Below, in pieces: positions 8,112-16,591 of a DNA stretch of 64,000 nucleotides. Made by a program: the position numbers and the translations under genes. Source of the stretch: an uncultured Bacteroidales bacterium (lineage in GTDB: Bacteria; Bacteroidota; Bacteroidia; Bacteroidales; UBA932); contig CASFPH010000002.1 of assembly GCA_949296645.1 (NCBI GenBank), positions 62,001 to 126,000 of the forward strand. The letters are read 5' to 3'. The stretch's first letter is position 1, and each line of letters starts with the position of its first letter. Under the pieces are notes generated by a model. That model saw only the letters and a list, made by a program, of their open reading frames with translations. It had not been told where the DNA came from and did not search any database.

Positions 8112-9170
8112 ATGGAAGAACAGACTATCAGACTGACACAGTTCAGCCCGGGCGCAGGCTGAGGCTGCAAGATTGCTCCAAAGGATTTGGAGCGCATATT
8201 GAAAGGAAGCGTATCTTCACTTTCATTCCCGAACCTTCTTGTCGGCAACGAAAGCAAGGACGATGCAGCTGTATATGACATAGGAGACGGAAAGGCGATA
8301 ATAAGCACTACCGACTTCTTCACGCCCATCGTGGACAATGCATTCGATTTCGGAAGAATCGCAGCCACAAACGCCATAAGCGACATATACGCCATGGGAG
8401 GAACACCGATCATGGCAATAGCGATTCTGGGATGGCCACTGGCTAAACTTGACGCTGGTGTGGCAGCTGATGTCATAAACGGCGCCAGAAACATATGCGA
8501 CTTGGCAGGCATCCCGCTTGCAGGAGGACACAGCATAAACAGTGCAGACCCGATCTTCGGTCTTGCAGTGACCGGTATTGCCGGAACGGACAGGATAAGG
8601 AAAAACAATCAGGCCAGACCAGGCTGCATACTGCTGCTTACAAAGCCACTTGGAATAGGACTTGCAAGCACAGCAGAAAAATTCGGCTGCGTCAGGGAAG
8701 ATGACAGACTTGCATCACTTGAACTTATGACGACCCTCAATTCCGCAGGCAAATACCTGTCTGAAATCGCCGGAGTAAAGGCAATGACAGATGTAACCGG
8801 ATTCGGACTGGCAGGTCATGCCATAGAAATGGCAGAAGGTAGCAACGTCAGGGCGGTAATATACGAAAACAGCATACCAAGACTGGCAGGATGCGGATAC
8901 TACATTGAAAACGAATGTATTCCCGGAGGAACATACAGGAATTTCAACAGTTACGGAAACAAAATGACACAGGTAAGCGAAAAATGCAAGGCCCTTCTAT
9001 GCGATCCGCAGACAAGCGGAGGCCTGCTGATTGCAGCCGATCCTGATGCTATGGATGAAATAAGGAAAATTTCTGAAAAGGAAAGATTCCCTATATACGA
9101 AATAGGAAGGATTGAGGCAAAGGAAAATCCCGAAAGCAACATCTTCCTTGAAATCATTGAAAAAGACTAA
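8112..9170 (+). CDS. selD: Selenide, water dikinase, selenocysteine-containing (in-frame UGA at 8160)
   Basis: SelD makes selenophosphate from selenide and ATP, the selenium donor for both MnmH and selenocysteine synthesis. The ATG at 8112 opens a frame that meets TGA at 8160-8162 and continues to 9170. Around the UGA the protein reads LTQFSPGAG-U-GCKIAPKDLERIL, which aligns residue for residue with the E. coli SelD active site. Sec17 replaces Cys17, and the essential Lys20 is kept. Downstream blocks NLLVGNESKDDAAVYD, STTDFF, AGGHSI and LLCDPQTSGGLL are standard SelD. An ATG-only call at 8187 would remove the catalytic residues. The product is 352 aa including Sec. It needs selA, selB and selC elsewhere in the genome. 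Confidence 0.95.
8160..8193 (+). promoter_or_regulatory. UGA selenocysteine codon and SECIS-like hairpin inside selD
   Basis: The UGA codon is at 8160-8162. Downstream, GCTCCAAA (8175-8182) and TTTGGAGC (8186-8193) are perfect reverse complements, giving an 8-bp stem with loop GGA. The loop begins 20 bases after the UGA, within the 16-37 base range described for bacterial SECIS elements, and has G as its first loop base. This element would be bound by SelB during decoding. Confidence 0.85.
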
Positions 9171-9181
9171 AGACAGAAGAC

Positions 9182-10369
9182 ATGACAAGACTGATCATGA
9201 TTGTCTTGATGACAATCGCTTCCTTACAGACAGTTTCTGCAGGCGACAATGGCCGAAAGGTTATAACCGGAGCAGAAAGAATCGGAGAATATCTGCCGCT
9301 GCTTGAAGGACGCAGGGTCTCGATATTATCGAACCAGACCGGCATTATAGGCGACAGCGGAACACATCTGCTCGACACGCTTCTGGCACTTGATGTAAAT
9401 GTAGTATCCATAATGTCCCCGGAACACGGATTCCGAGGAGAGGCAGATGCAGGAGAACATGTGAAAAGTTCCGTTGACAGCAAGACGGGAATACCTATAA
9501 GGTCCCTTTACGAAGGAAATACCGGAAAACCGTCCGAAAGCGCAATGAAGGAAATAGACGTTCTTGTATTTGACCTCCAGGATGTAGGCGTAAGGTTCTA
9601 CACCTACATAACCACGATGGCGAGAATAATGGAAGCATGTGCGGAAAACGGAAAGAAAATGATAATTCTCGACAGACCCAACCCCCTCGGATTCTATGTC
9701 GACGGTCCCATACTAGACATGAAATACAAAAGCGGAGTAGGCTGGCTTCCGATAACTGTAGTACATGGTATGACACTCGGGGAAATGGCTGGAATGATAA
9801 ACGGTGAAAAATGGCTCAAAAACGGCATACAGTGCGACGTCACAGTAATCAAATGCCTCAACTATACCCATGCCACGAGGTATTCACTTCCTGTAAAACC
9901 GTCCCCTAACCTTCCGGACATGAGATCCATATACCTTTACCCTTCGATGTGCTATTTCGAAGCCACACCGGTAAGCCTCGGAAGGGGTACGGACAAACCT
10001 TTCCAGATGTACGGTCATCCGAACATGAAAGGTTACGGGTTCAGTTTTACACCGCGCAGCGTTCCGGGAGCCAAGAATCCGCCTCAGCTTGACAGGACAT
10101 GCTATGGCGTAGACCTGCGGGAAAATCCGTCTGAAGACGAAATAAATGCAAAAGGTATAGATTTAAGCTATCTGATAGGCGCATACAGGAACCTGAATCT
10201 CGACGACCACTTCTTCAGATCGTTCTTCGAACTTCTCATAGGACAGAAATACGTAAGGGAAATGATAAAAGACGGAAAATCCGCCGAAGAAATCAAGATG
10301 ATGTGGCAAGACGATGTAGAAAAATTCAAAAAACAAAGAGCACCTTATCTGCTGTATCCGGAAAACTGA
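9182..10369 (+). CDS. namZ: Secreted exo-beta-N-acetylmuramidase, NamZ type (DUF1343)
   Basis: NamZ enzymes release MurNAc from the non-reducing end of peptidoglycan fragments; characterised members come from Bacillus subtilis and the Bacteroidales species Tannerella forsythia. Residues 1-20 form a signal peptide ending VSAGD, placing the enzyme in the periplasm. RRVSILSNQTGI, SPEHGFRGEADAG, FDLQDVGVRFYTYI and DRPNPLGF are conserved DUF1343 blocks. At 395 aa it has typical family length. The gene starts 11 bases after selD and ends 1 base before tsaE, so co-transcription is likely, but no functional link to selenium is apparent. Confidence 0.9.
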   Translation: MTRLIMIVLMTIASLQTVSAGDNGRKVITGAERIGEYLPLLEGRRVSILSNQTGIIGDSGTHLLDTLLALDVNVVSIMSPEHGFRGEADAGEHVKSSVDSKTGIPIRSLYEGNTGKPSESAMKEIDVLVFDLQDVGVRFYTYITTMARIMEACAENGKKMIILDRPNPLGFYVDGPILDMKYKSGVGWLPITVVHGMTLGEMAGMINGEKWLKNGIQCDVTVIKCLNYTHATRYSLPVKPSPNLPDMRSIYLYPSMCYFEATPVSLGRGTDKPFQMYGHPNMKGYGFSFTPRSVPGAKNPPQLDRTCYGVDLRENPSEDEINAKGIDLSYLIGAYRNLNLDDHFFRSFFELLIGQKYVREMIKDGKSAEEIKMMWQDDVEKFKKQRAPYLLYPEN

Positions 10370-10370
10370 C

Positions 10371-10790
10371 ATGAAAAAGATAACGATACCAGATCTCTCC
10401 GCACTTGACGATGCGGCAGGAGAATTCATGGAAATGATAGGCGACAACCGCCATATAGCCTTCTATGCCGGCATGGGCTCCGGAAAGACGACATTCATAA
10501 CCGCAATATGCAGGAAACTCGGGGTACCTGACCTCGTGACAAGCCCTACATTCACAATAGTAAACGAATACAGGGACAGGAACGGAAACGACATATATCA
10601 TTTCGACCTTTACCGCATAAACAAGATAGAAGAGCTCTATGACATAGGCATCGAAGAATATCTGGAATCGGATGCACTGTGTCTTTTCGAATGGCCTGAA
10701 ATAGCGGAACCTCTTCTCCCGGAAGATACGCTCAAATTCAAAATAGAGACAGGGACGGACGGAAGCAGGACGATCATCCCTGTCGAATGA
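10371..10790 (+). CDS. tsaE: tRNA threonylcarbamoyladenosine biosynthesis ATPase
   Basis: TsaE is the ATPase that works with TsaB and TsaD to transfer the threonylcarbamoyl group to A37 of tRNA. The 139-aa protein carries Walker A GMGSGKTTF near residue 35, SPTFTIVNEY and the HFDLYRI motif, all diagnostic. It follows namZ by 1 base and converges on the yifB gene with a gap of 2 bases. The tsaC gene of the same pathway lies 9 kb upstream. Confidence 0.94.
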   Translation: MKKITIPDLSALDDAAGEFMEMIGDNRHIAFYAGMGSGKTTFITAICRKLGVPDLVTSPTFTIVNEYRDRNGNDIYHFDLYRINKIEELYDIGIEEYLESDALCLFEWPEIAEPLLPEDTLKFKIETGTDGSRTIIPVE

Positions 10791-10792
10791 CG

Positions 10793-12325
10793 CTAAACGG
10801 AAGGAACTCTGTAAGACAGAGCTTCGGCTACATGAACATCAAGAACCTTCTCCGATCCTTCCATATCGGCGATGGTTCTTGCAACCTTAAGTATGCAGGA
10901 CACAGCCCTTACGGAAAGATTCAGCCTTTTCCCCGCAGCTGCAAGCATAGACGAAGCAGAAGCATCCGGCATACAATATCTCCGCAGTGCGGAAGCAGCC
11001 ATTCCTGAATTGACATGGATCCCCTCAGCGGAAAACCTTTCAGACTGCACCTTACGCACCATACATACACGGGAAAGCACGGAAGAAGAATTCTCCGGTT
11101 TTTCCCTCGTATCCAGAAATGACCCTGCATTCACGGAATCCATCCTGACAAACATGTCGAAGCGGTCCAGCATCGGACCGGATATTCTTGAAAAATATCT
11201 GGAAACTGCCGATGCCGGGCACATGCATCTTCCGGTACCGTCACCTGAATAACCGCATGGACACGGATTCATTGTCGCCACAAGCATGAACGAAGACGGG
11301 AACACCGTCTTGCAGGCGGATCTGGATATCTGTACATGCCTTGTTTCCAACGGCTGTCTCAGGGCTTCCAGGACATCCCTCCTGAATTCAGGCATTTCAT
11401 CAAGGAAAAGCACTCCATTATGGGCAAGGGAAATTTCACCGGGGACAGGATACCGGCCTCCGCCTATCAGCGAAGCCCGCGTCGCCGAATGATGAGGGGC
11501 TCTGAACGGTCTTGATGTCATCAGACCCGCACCTGCCGGCATTTCCCCTGCCACTGAATAAATCATGGTACATTCTACAGACTCCTCTTTCGAAAGAGGT
11601 GGAAGAATACCTCTTACAGCTGAAGCAAGCATACTTTTTCCGGAACCGGGAGATCCGCACAGAAGTATGTTGTGTCCGCCCGACACAGCTGTTTCCACAG
11701 CACGTTTAGCAAAAGCGTGCCCGACTATATCACTGAAGTCGGCATATTCCGTACATGAAGACTCATTGAAGGCACATGATGACATTCTGCCTCTTTCCAC
11801 TCTGAAAGATATCCTGTCTCTGCCGGAAAGAATATCCAGTACATCCTTAAATGAAGAAGCTCCGTATACTTCAAGACCTTCGACCTCGGCAGCCTCTCCT
11901 GCGGATGCAATCGGGAATATTCCTCTGGAAAAACCGGACCTGACCGCATGCATGGCTACAGGAAGAACACCCCTGCACGGTCTCAGGGAGCCGTCCAAAG
12001 CCAGTTCTCCCATTATAACGAAAGACTCGATATCTTCCGCACGAATCTGGCCCGAAGCAGAAAGGATTCCCAATGCCATAGGCAAATCAAAGGAAGTTCC
12101 CACCTTTTTTATATCCCCCGGAGCAAGATTTATTATTATTTTCCTGCCCGGAATCCTGTACCCGCAATGAGAGAGAACAACGGCAATCCGCTGACGGCTC
12201 TCACGCACGGAACTGTCAGGCAGACCCACAAGATAAAACGAAATGCCGGGAGAAACATCTGTCTCCACTGTCACCGTTACGACATCCAGCCCCACGCAAA
12301 CTGCAGAATAAACCCTCGCAAGCAT
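10793..12325 (-). CDS. comM: YifB/ComM-family AAA+ ATPase (Mg-chelatase-like)
   Basis: ComM proteins are hexameric helicases that promote branch migration during natural transformation; outside transformable species the role is unclear. The frame opens at 12379, but family members begin MLxRVxSA, so I take the ATG at 12325 (MLARVYSAVCVGLDVV), giving 510 aa. The N-terminal ChlI-like domain is followed by Walker A GSPGSGKSMLASAV near residue 205 and the FRAPHHSAT and NGVLFLDEMPEF segments. The C-terminal domain has the expected cysteine motif CPCGYSGDGTGRCMC. It is a member of a near-universal family in Bacteroidales and is flanked by the convergent tsaE. Confidence 0.93.
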   Translation of the reverse strand: MLARVYSAVCVGLDVVTVTVETDVSPGISFYLVGLPDSSVRESRQRIAVVLSHCGYRIPGRKIIINLAPGDIKKVGTSFDLPMALGILSASGQIRAEDIESFVIMGELALDGSLRPCRGVLPVAMHAVRSGFSRGIFPIASAGEAAEVEGLEVYGASSFKDVLDILSGRDRISFRVERGRMSSCAFNESSCTEYADFSDIVGHAFAKRAVETAVSGGHNILLCGSPGSGKSMLASAVRGILPPLSKEESVECTMIYSVAGEMPAGAGLMTSRPFRAPHHSATRASLIGGGRYPVPGEISLAHNGVLFLDEMPEFRRDVLEALRQPLETRHVQISRSACKTVFPSSFMLVATMNPCPCGYSGDGTGRCMCPASAVSRYFSRISGPMLDRFDMFVRMDSVNAGSFLDTREKPENSSSVLSRVCMVRKVQSERFSAEGIHVNSGMAASALRRYCMPDASASSMLAAAGKRLNLSVRAVSCILKVARTIADMEGSEKVLDVHVAEALSYRVPSV

Positions 12326-12438
12326 CCGTACACATGTTTTAAATGCTGCAAATTTAGGCGGATGCCTGATGGAAGACAATACCGCGGAAACGAAAATATA
12401 TGATTTTAAAAAAACGAAGTGTGCAGTCTGAAAAAAAA

Positions 12439-13755
12439 CTACCTTATTGCATCGAAAATCACTTCCGTAGCACCCAGATTCGAATTAACATAATCAGCCG
12501 CCGTTTTTCCGCAATCAAGGCGGAAAGAAGGATCTTTATATAATTTTAAAAATATTTCATCGAAAGACCGTGCATCGCCGACAGAAAAGGCGGAACCGTT
12601 GCCTATCATGGAACACGCCTCCCTGAATTTTCTGTAATTGGGACCGAAAACCACAGGAATCGAGTATGTAGCGGCTTCAAGGATATTGTGGATACCGACA
12701 CCGAACCCTCCCCCGATATAGGCAAAATCAGCATATCTGTATATGGACGACAGCATGCCGACATTGTCTATGACAAGAACGTGTGCTTCCGAGAGTTCCC
12801 GTTCCGCATCCGTGTTTCCGATGGCATCTGCGAAGTCACTGTACTTCACGGTACGCATTCCGGCTGAAACCGACAGACGTACCAGCCTTTCCACATTGGA
12901 CTTCTCCACTTCATGCGGGGCTATCACAAGCTTGAAAGGAATTTCCTTCTCATTCTCTGCACATAACCTGCCCGCCGACGCGCATATAATTTCCTCATCC
13001 GGAGGCCATGTACTGCCGGCTACCATACACACCGAATCACCCTTGAAGTCAGAAACTACCGGAAGATCCGCAGGCGAAGAAGTTATCTCGTGCACCCTGT
13101 CGAACCTCGTATCTCCGCATACAGTCACGGATGTCACACCGATATTCCGCAAAAGTACAGCCGAAGCCTCGTCCTGAACGAAAAGACGTTTGTACAGATA
13201 GAGCATTTTCCTGAAAAACGATCCGTACCACTTGAAAAAATGCTGGTCCGGTCTGAAAATGGCCGATACTATATATGTATCCACCCCTTTTCTGCTCAAT
13301 GTCCGAAGATAATTATACCAGAATTCGTATTTTATGAATATCGCCTTTTCAGGCTTTACAGCCTCGATGAACGCCTCCGCCTTCCCTGGCGTATCCATCG
13401 GCAGATAATAAACCTTGTCCGCAAACGGATAGTTCTTTCTCAGCTCATAACCGGAAGGGGAAAAGAACGTCAGCAGAATCCTGTGTTCAGGAGATTTTTT
13501 TCTGAACATTTCAATCAGCGGCCTGGCCTGCTCGAACTCTCCCACTGAAGCACAGTGAAACCATATTGTTCTGTCTCCTCCGGCATACTCATCCCTTATC
13601 CTACGCATAAGACCCTTTCTTCCGGATACGAACAGGGACGCCTTTTTTGAAAAAGGCGAGATAATACATGCCGCAAACCAGTAAATATATATACCCAGAT
13701 AATAGATCAGTCTCAAAACGATGTCATTTTGCGGCAAAAATAGTGAAAATGACAC
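12439..13755 (-). CDS. waaA: 3-deoxy-D-manno-octulosonic acid (Kdo) transferase
   Basis: WaaA adds Kdo to the lipid A precursor at the inner face of the cytoplasmic membrane. An N-terminal hydrophobic anchor (residues 13-35) is followed by IWFHCASVGEFEQARPL with the catalytic Glu. Further WaaA blocks are FFSPSGYE, EFWYNYL and the C-terminal IGGGFGVGIHNILEAATY donor site. At 438 aa it matches other family members. It diverges from the PHP-domain gene across about 80 bases. Confidence 0.93.
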   Translation of the reverse strand: MSFSLFLPQNDIVLRLIYYLGIYIYWFAACIISPFSKKASLFVSGRKGLMRRIRDEYAGGDRTIWFHCASVGEFEQARPLIEMFRKKSPEHRILLTFFSPSGYELRKNYPFADKVYYLPMDTPGKAEAFIEAVKPEKAIFIKYEFWYNYLRTLSRKGVDTYIVSAIFRPDQHFFKWYGSFFRKMLYLYKRLFVQDEASAVLLRNIGVTSVTVCGDTRFDRVHEITSSPADLPVVSDFKGDSVCMVAGSTWPPDEEIICASAGRLCAENEKEIPFKLVIAPHEVEKSNVERLVRLSVSAGMRTVKYSDFADAIGNTDAERELSEAHVLVIDNVGMLSSIYRYADFAYIGGGFGVGIHNILEAATYSIPVVFGPNYRKFREACSMIGNGSAFSVGDARSFDEIFLKLYKDPSFRLDCGKTAADYVNSNLGATEVIFDAIR

Positions 13756-13785
13756 TTAAATCAATAAAAAATAACCATAACATAG

Positions 13786-13793
13786 TATCTTTG
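13786..13793 (+). promoter_or_regulatory. Bacteroidota -7 box before the PHP/Mla gene group
   Basis: TATCTTTG matches TAnnTTTG and lies 44 bases before the ATG at 13837, in the gap divergent from waaA. No good -33 TTG was found at the expected spacing. Confidence 0.4.
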
Positions 13794-13836
13794 TAAATTA
13801 TTTACAGATAAATCATCGATATAAACCAGCAAGCGG

Positions 13837-15063
13837 ATGAACATAATAGCCGGCATATTGAAAAGGATGGTGACCGTTCTGCTGTACGTTGTTGCAGTAA
13901 CAGTTGCAATAGCACTGCTTCTATGCACAGCAGTCTGGGTGATGACACCGGTATACGAATTCAAGGAACCTGTCAGATTCAGCGGTAACGGATGGTACAA
14001 TCCGTACAGGGGGCTTGACTCAAGCACGTGGTACAAAGCCAATTTCCATGCACATTCCAACTCGTGGGGAGGACTCACCAACGGTAACAGGAATTCATCG
14101 GAAGATGTATTCAAAGCATACAGGGAACTGGGATATGAATTCGCCACTCTTTCAAACTACCAGAAAGTCACTGAAAAAGCCTTCTGCGGGTTTCCTTACA
14201 TTCCGGCTCAGGAATACGGAATCAACATTCTTAAGACCCATCTCCTGCTCATCGGCTCTTCGGCCCCGGTATACATAGACCAGCCCCTAATACAGGGAAA
14301 GCACACAAAGCAGTACAGAATCAACAGAATACGCGGGGAAAATGAAATAATAGTCCTTGCACATCCCGGATGGAATGAAGGATTCAAAAAGGAAGACATG
14401 GAAATCCTGGGAGGATACGACCTCATTGAGGTTCTGAATCACTTCCATAATTCCATCGAATACTGGGATGCCGCATTAAGTGCAGGCAAACCTGCCTTTC
14501 TTCTGGCCAGCGACGATGCACACAATGTATTCAGCAACAGCGACGTGGTGGACAGAGTGACGATGGTGCCGCATTCTGCGGAATATTCAAGATTCATATA
14601 CAACACATTGAAGGAAGGTTCTTCGTACGGTATCAGTGTGGCGCACAAATACCAGAAATGTTCATTCAGTGAAAAGAAGGAGCTCATCGACGGATATCCC
14701 AGACCGTTGTCGATAAGCATGTCCGGAGATACTCTGTCCGTAATACTAGACAAGGAAGTTGCAAAACTGAGGTTAATCGGTGACGGAGGCATGGAAATGG
14801 CATCGTCGGAAAACTGCCGGACGATAAGCCTTGCCATACCGGAAGAATTTACATACGCAAGATGCGAAGCGCTGCTTGAAGACGGGAGTTTCATTCTGTT
14901 CAATCCGGTAATAAGAAGTACCGACGGCAGCAGACCTGAAATGCCCCAGGTAGAAAAATCAAGATGGAAGACAAACCTAAAGAGCATTTCCATCATAACG
15001 ATCCTTGTAATAGGATACATCATGCTTAGAATAAGGATTATAAGAAAAAGAAGGAGAAGATGA
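13837..15063 (+). CDS. Membrane-anchored PHP-domain protein, putative metal-dependent phosphoesterase
   Basis: The 408-aa protein has one hydrophobic segment near the N-terminus (residues 10-35) and another near the C-terminus (about 382-400) ending in a run of Arg/Lys. Between them lies a PHP-like domain: NFHAHS near residue 70, a conserved Glu in PAQEYG, LAHPGW and ASDDAHN supply the expected His and Asp metal ligands. Such domains hydrolyse phosphoesters or related bonds. The topology suggests a large extracytoplasmic domain held between two membrane segments. Its TGA overlaps the ATG of mlaE (ATGA), pointing to translational coupling with the lipid transporter genes. The substrate is unknown. 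Confidence 0.68.
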   Translation: MNIIAGILKRMVTVLLYVVAVTVAIALLLCTAVWVMTPVYEFKEPVRFSGNGWYNPYRGLDSSTWYKANFHAHSNSWGGLTNGNRNSSEDVFKAYRELGYEFATLSNYQKVTEKAFCGFPYIPAQEYGINILKTHLLLIGSSAPVYIDQPLIQGKHTKQYRINRIRGENEIIVLAHPGWNEGFKKEDMEILGGYDLIEVLNHFHNSIEYWDAALSAGKPAFLLASDDAHNVFSNSDVVDRVTMVPHSAEYSRFIYNTLKEGSSYGISVAHKYQKCSFSEKKELIDGYPRPLSISMSGDTLSVILDKEVAKLRLIGDGGMEMASSENCRTISLAIPEEFTYARCEALLEDGSFILFNPVIRSTDGSRPEMPQVEKSRWKTNLKSISIITILVIGYIMLRIRIIRKRRRR

Positions 15064-15812
15064 AAATATTAAGAAGACCGATAGAGGAAACAGGCGCGTA
15101 TTTCCTTCTTATGGGAAGGGTTTTCAGAAAACCTGAAAAAGGTTCCATTTTCAGAAAACAATTCGTAACCGAGACGGAAAAACTTGTCATCAACTCGATT
15201 CCAATCGTAGCCATAATATCAGTATTCATTGGCGCGGTAATCGTCCTGCAGACGGCATATAATCTGGAAAACCCGTTCATTCCAAAAATGTACGTGGGTT
15301 ATATGGCAAGGGAGAGCCTTGTACTTGAATTCTGCTCTACCATGATTGCCCTGATTCTGGCTGGCAAGATAGGTTCCAACATAGCCTCTGAAATAGGCAG
15401 CATGAGGATAACGGAACAGATAGATGCAATGGAGATAATGGGTGTGAACTCGGCCAATTACCTTATTCTGCCGAAAATAACATGCACAGTGATTTTCAAC
15501 CCACTGATAATGCTGCTCAGTTTCATGCTCGGACTTCTCGGCGGTCTGGGGATAGTTGCTGCCACCGGAGTCATAACCGTATCCCAATATGTTTCAGGCA
15601 TACAATTTGCTTTCAATTCGTACTACATATTTTACAGCATGGTGAAGATGTCTGTATTCAGTTTCATAATAACATCGGTATCATCTTTTTACGGATACTA
15701 TGCAAAAGGAGGCTCCCTTGGTGTCGGACGATCCAGCACCAGAGCGATAGTAATAAGCAGCGGCCTGATACTGATATTCAATCTTGTTCTTACCCAGCTT
15801 ATGCTCAATTGA
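15060..15812 (+). CDS. mlaE: MlaE-type ABC transporter permease (lipid transport)
   Basis: MlaE permeases move phospholipids between the inner membrane and a periplasmic MCE protein to keep the outer membrane asymmetric. At 250 aa, with about five membrane segments and conserved blocks RQFVTETEKLVINSIPIVAI, SMRITEQIDAMEIMGVN and LILPKI, it is a clear family member. It overlaps the PHP gene by 4 bases and is followed by mlaF 13 bases later. No MCE-domain (MlaD) gene lies in this cluster. Confidence 0.92.
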   Translation: MKILRRPIEETGAYFLLMGRVFRKPEKGSIFRKQFVTETEKLVINSIPIVAIISVFIGAVIVLQTAYNLENPFIPKMYVGYMARESLVLEFCSTMIALILAGKIGSNIASEIGSMRITEQIDAMEIMGVNSANYLILPKITCTVIFNPLIMLLSFMLGLLGGLGIVAATGVITVSQYVSGIQFAFNSYYIFYSMVKMSVFSFIITSVSSFYGYYAKGGSLGVGRSSTRAIVISSGLILIFNLVLTQLMLN

Positions 15813-15825
15813 AAAGGAGGACACT

Positions 15826-16578
15826 ATGATCAGAGTAAAAAACCTGTACAAGAACTTTGACGGCAAGGATGTTCTCAAAAACATAACCATCGACTACATG
15901 CAGGGGGAATGTTCACTGATTATCGGAGCCAGCGGTTCAGGAAAGACAGTTCTTCTGAAATCCATTGTCGGACTGCATGAACCTACTTCGGGGGAGATCT
16001 GGTATGACGGCACCGAATTCACCACGCTTCCGCTGGAAGAAAGGAAAAAGATGAGAAAGGACGTCGGTATGCTTTTTCAGGGAAGCGCATTGTTCGATTT
16101 CGCCACCGTTGAGGAAAACGTCATGTTCCCGATGGACTTCTTTACGGACTGGAGCAAAGAGGAAAAACTGGAAAGGGCGAATTTCTGCCTGAAAAGGGTC
16201 AATCTGGAAAACTCCAATAAAAAATACCCGTCCGAATTAAGCGGAGGAATGCAGAAAAGGGTCGGAATAGCCAGGGCAATCGCCCTCAATCCCAGATATC
16301 TGTTCTGCGATGAGCCGAACTCCGGTCTGGATCCAGGAACATCTATTCTGATAGACAGGCTGATAAAGGAAATAACAGAAGAATACGACATAACCACCGT
16401 AATCAACACACACGACATGAACTCGGTCATGGAAATAGGAGATAAAATAGGGTTCATATACAAAGGTGAAAAACTGTGGGAAGGTACCAGAAACGACATT
16501 CTCCATGCTGACTGCATGGAACTTAACGAATTCGTATTCGCATCGAACATGGCCAAGAAACTTAAATCATACATATAG
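15826..16578 (+). CDS. mlaF: MlaF-type ABC transporter ATP-binding protein
   Basis: This is the ATPase partner of MlaE. Walker A is GASGSGKTVLLKSI near residue 36, the ABC signature is LSGGMQKRVGIARAI and Walker B is YLFCDEPNSGLDP. The frame opens at 15784, but the ATG at 15826 is preceded by AAAAGGAGG at a good distance, an unusually strong ribosome site for this genome, and gives the standard MIRVKNLYKNF start. Product 250 aa. The TPR gene starts 13 bases after the stop. Confidence 0.93.
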   Translation: MIRVKNLYKNFDGKDVLKNITIDYMQGECSLIIGASGSGKTVLLKSIVGLHEPTSGEIWYDGTEFTTLPLEERKKMRKDVGMLFQGSALFDFATVEENVMFPMDFFTDWSKEEKLERANFCLKRVNLENSNKKYPSELSGGMQKRVGIARAIALNPRYLFCDEPNSGLDPGTSILIDRLIKEITEEYDITTVINTHDMNSVMEIGDKIGFIYKGEKLWEGTRNDILHADCMELNEFVFASNMAKKLKSYI

Positions 16579-16591
16579 AATCACAAAGTCA

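Noticed and set aside
8160-8162. UGA at 8160 as a tryptophan codon or a nonsense mutation
   Set aside because: TGA ends normal genes here (for example mreC, rodA and the PHP-domain gene), so it is not Trp genome-wide, and its place at the known Sec/Cys site with a hairpin after it argues against chance mutation.
8084-8608. Long open frame on the minus strand opposite selD
   Set aside because: No recognisable protein features; a shadow of the strongly conserved plus-strand gene.
8187-9170. selD starting at the ATG at 8187
   Set aside because: This start drops the catalytic position 17 and Lys20; the upstream frame encodes the missing conserved residues around a UGA.
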